NCBI RefSeq assembly: GCF_001310635.1 | Contig: NZ_BAXR01000001.1 | Location: 496,001-560,000, forward strand | Direction: 5' to 3' | Source: Bacillus sp. JCM 19034 | GTDB taxonomy: Bacteria > Bacillota > Bacilli > Bacillales > Bacillaceae_D | Length of the DNA stretch: 64,000 nucleotides | Shown here: positions 62,641 to 64,000 of the stretch, in pieces | How positions within the stretch are numbered: the first letter of the stretch is position 1 | Layout: every line of letters begins with the position of its first letter | Program-made: the position numbers and the translations under genes | Notes under the pieces: model-generated | What the model was told of the DNA's origin: nothing | What the model saw: only the letters and a program-made list of their open reading frames with translations | Databases searched by the model: none

Positions 62641-63438
62641 TCAATTCCCATGTGTAATCTTACTCTTGATAAAAGTCATTAAATATTCAATCACGAGCAT
62701 GAAGCTACAGATTAGAATGACAATTGTCGTTGTTTGTGCATAATTGTATGAGCTAATTGCTTGTGTTAATAATAGTCCGATTCCACCTACCCCAATGATT
62801 CCGAGACTAATGGATTCAGAAATATTCCCTTCAAAACGAACCGTGATCCAGGCGACAAATGAAGTAATCACAAGTGGTAAGAGTCCGTGGTAGACAATAT
62901 TGAACCAGGAAGCACCTGTTGAACGCATCGCTTCAATAACGTCTGTCCCAACATCCTCAATACTTCCAGTAAACATTTTCACCAAGTAACCAATCGAAGA
63001 GAATAGCATCGCGATAAATCCAGACGTATTCCCAAAACCTAGACTAGCAATAACCATTAGTCCCCACACAAGTGACGGGACAGAGCGAATGACAGCAAAG
63101 GCCCCCTTAATCAAGCCAGATATGATGTTATTTGGGCCAATATTCGTCGCTGCGAGAAAGCTTAGAAATAACGCTAAAATGACACCGACAACTAAAGCTA
63201 GAAAGGCTAGCGATAAGCTCGTCAAGATTTCGAGTAAGGCTCTTGGAATAATCGTTAAATCAATGGCTATCATACTTCTTAAGACGTTTGGGAAATTCTC
63301 CAAGCGCTCAAAGAATTGTGCCATGTTTAAATTAACCATATTGGCTGATATTAGAAAGATTGCTCCTAGAATGACAATAAGGAGGATTGTCTTCCAAATT
63401 GTACCTTTAGACGTAACACGAATATAATTCGTTTCCAT
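62641..63438 (-). CDS. phnE: Phosphonate-type ABC transporter permease PhnE (second of two)
   Basis: 265 residues with about six helices. The coupling loop for the ATPase is EAMRSTGASWFNIVYHGLLP (EAA motif with G), and GGIGLLLTQAI follows. FAVIRSVPSLVWGLM and the overall order match PhnE. ATG 63438 follows GGGAGGATTG. It pairs with the permease encoded 17 bases upstream; the two would form a heterodimer. The binding protein and ATPase genes must lie to the right of the window. Confidence 0.88.
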   Translation of the reverse strand: METNYIRVTSKGTIWKTILLIVILGAIFLISANMVNLNMAQFFERLENFPNVLRSMIAIDLTIIPRALLEILTSLSLAFLALVVGVILALFLSFLAATNIGPNNIISGLIKGAFAVIRSVPSLVWGLMVIASLGFGNTSGFIAMLFSSIGYLVKMFTGSIEDVGTDVIEAMRSTGASWFNIVYHGLLPLVITSFVAWITVRFEGNISESISLGIIGVGGIGLLLTQAISSYNYAQTTTIVILICSFMLVIEYLMTFIKSKITHGN

Positions 63439-63455
63439 AGTGAATCAATCCTCCC

Positions 63456-64000
63456 TTATGCTATCTTAGTCCGGATTTTGTTTGTAACAAATTCGGTTAA
63501 TAAAATAATTGTTACAACGACTAGAATAATTCCTAAAGCTTCCTGGTACCGGAATAAATTGATGTTCGTATCGATTAGAACCCCGATACCACCAGCACCT
63601 ACTAGCCCTACTACAACAGAGGCACGTACATTAATTTCAAATGAGAATAGCGTCCAATTAATCCATGAAGGAATAAATTGTGGAATCACTCCATGGAGCA
63701 GAATTTGAAAATAGGACGAGCCATTTGCTCGGAGTGCTTCTAGCTTCTCTCCTGATATTTCATCAATCGATTCTGCGTAGCTCTTCCCTAAAAATCCAAT
63801 CGTTACGAGAATTAGCGCGAGAACTCCTACAATGCCACCTAGTCCAAAAATATAAACTAAGAGTGCACCCCAGATTACAAATGGTATATTACGTAGGATG
63901 GACACAAACCCGCGACATACCACTCGAATACTTTTAAATTTATTTGTATTTTCTGAGATAAGAATCCCAAGAATTAATGCGATAATACTTGATAGAAATG
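63456..64000 (-). CDS. phnE: Phosphonate-type ABC transporter permease PhnE (first of two), N-terminus outside the window
   Basis: The frame is open to position 64000 with no stop, so the 5' end lies beyond the window. The visible 181 codons include RGFVSILRNIPFVIWGALLV, the coupling motif EALRANGSSYFQILLHGVIP and VGLVGAGGIGVLI. Paralogous to the next gene. An internal GTG near 63923 is not the start. Substrate class is by family: phosphonate, phosphite or phosphate esters. Confidence 0.88.
   Translation of the reverse strand, partial: FLSSIIALILGILISENTNKFKSIRVVCRGFVSILRNIPFVIWGALLVYIFGLGGIVGVLALILVTIGFLGKSYAESIDEISGEKLEALRANGSSYFQILLHGVIPQFIPSWINWTLFSFEINVRASVVVGLVGAGGIGVLIDTNINLFRYQEALGIILVVVTIILLTEFVTNKIRTKIA

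Overview
The window is a chromosomal segment of a low-GC, endospore-forming Bacillaceae bacterium. The evidence is a YaaH/SleL-type cortex-lytic enzyme, YjcZ-type, Cse60-type and YtaF-type sporulation proteins, bacillithiol genes (yojF-bshB2, ytxJ), Bacillus-style ribosome binding sites with frequent TTG and GTG starts, and close matches to B. subtilis genes such as ykpA, ypcP, thiC, odhAB and queCDEF. I see no rRNA, tRNA, CRISPR array, transposase, integrase or phage gene.

Layout. 1-3 kb: a Med-like regulator (minus, running off the left edge), then a TPP riboswitch with its terminator and thiC, followed by a structured intergenic repeat. 3-8 kb: MOSC protein, LysM/GH18 spore enzyme, a DDAH-type hydrolase with an amino acid permease, and a convergent LysE-type exporter. 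8-13.7 kb: ECF sigma/anti-sigma pair with a candidate self-promoter, CBS protein, fosmidomycin-type MFS exporter, YpcP nuclease. 13.9-20.8 kb: catalase, zwf, methyltransferase, small spore-type proteins, LysM-CAP protein, aldo/keto reductase. 20.8-29.2 kb: HelD, an mhqED-like quinone-detoxification pair, HAD hydrolase, membrane protein, ilvE, ArsR-type regulator. 29.3-32.3 kb: csoR-copZ-copA with two CsoR-like operators. 32.4-43.2 kb: membrane-anchored protease, bacillithiol genes, two lipoproteins, DegV, RecQ, ABC-F protein YkpA, DedA. 43.3-47.4 kb: odhAB. 47.7-55.3 kb: Cys-rich protein, nitroreductase, a decayed cysteine desulfurase, YtaF, preQ1 riboswitch with queCDEF, AmpS. 55.3-61.4 kb: an accessory stretch of small, separately transcribed minus-strand genes (two GNAT acetyltransferases, ANT(6)-like nucleotidyltransferase, P-loop kinase-like protein, lipoprotein, AlkD-like protein), most of it bounded by a 25-bp direct repeat. 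61.8-64 kb: a tyrosine phosphatase downstream of two PhnE-type permeases, cut by the right edge.

The dominant oddity is about 27 frame breaks in otherwise conserved genes. Most are repaired by adding one base to a short homopolymer, so I read them as sequencing or assembly indels rather than mass gene decay, and I annotate those genes across the break. One exception looks like real decay: the cysteine desulfurase at 49.3-50.1 kb lacks about 110 residues including the PLP lysine, and its catalytic Cys appears to be Tyr.

Regulation is readable in several places: TPP and preQ1-I riboswitches in front of terminators, CsoR operators, an ECF-type promoter, and many strong intrinsic terminators that separate the units. 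I found no convincingly new multi-gene system. The best candidates for a second look are the direct-repeat-flanked island, the structured repeat after thiC, the uncharacterised Cys-rich protein, and the methylarginine-type gene set.
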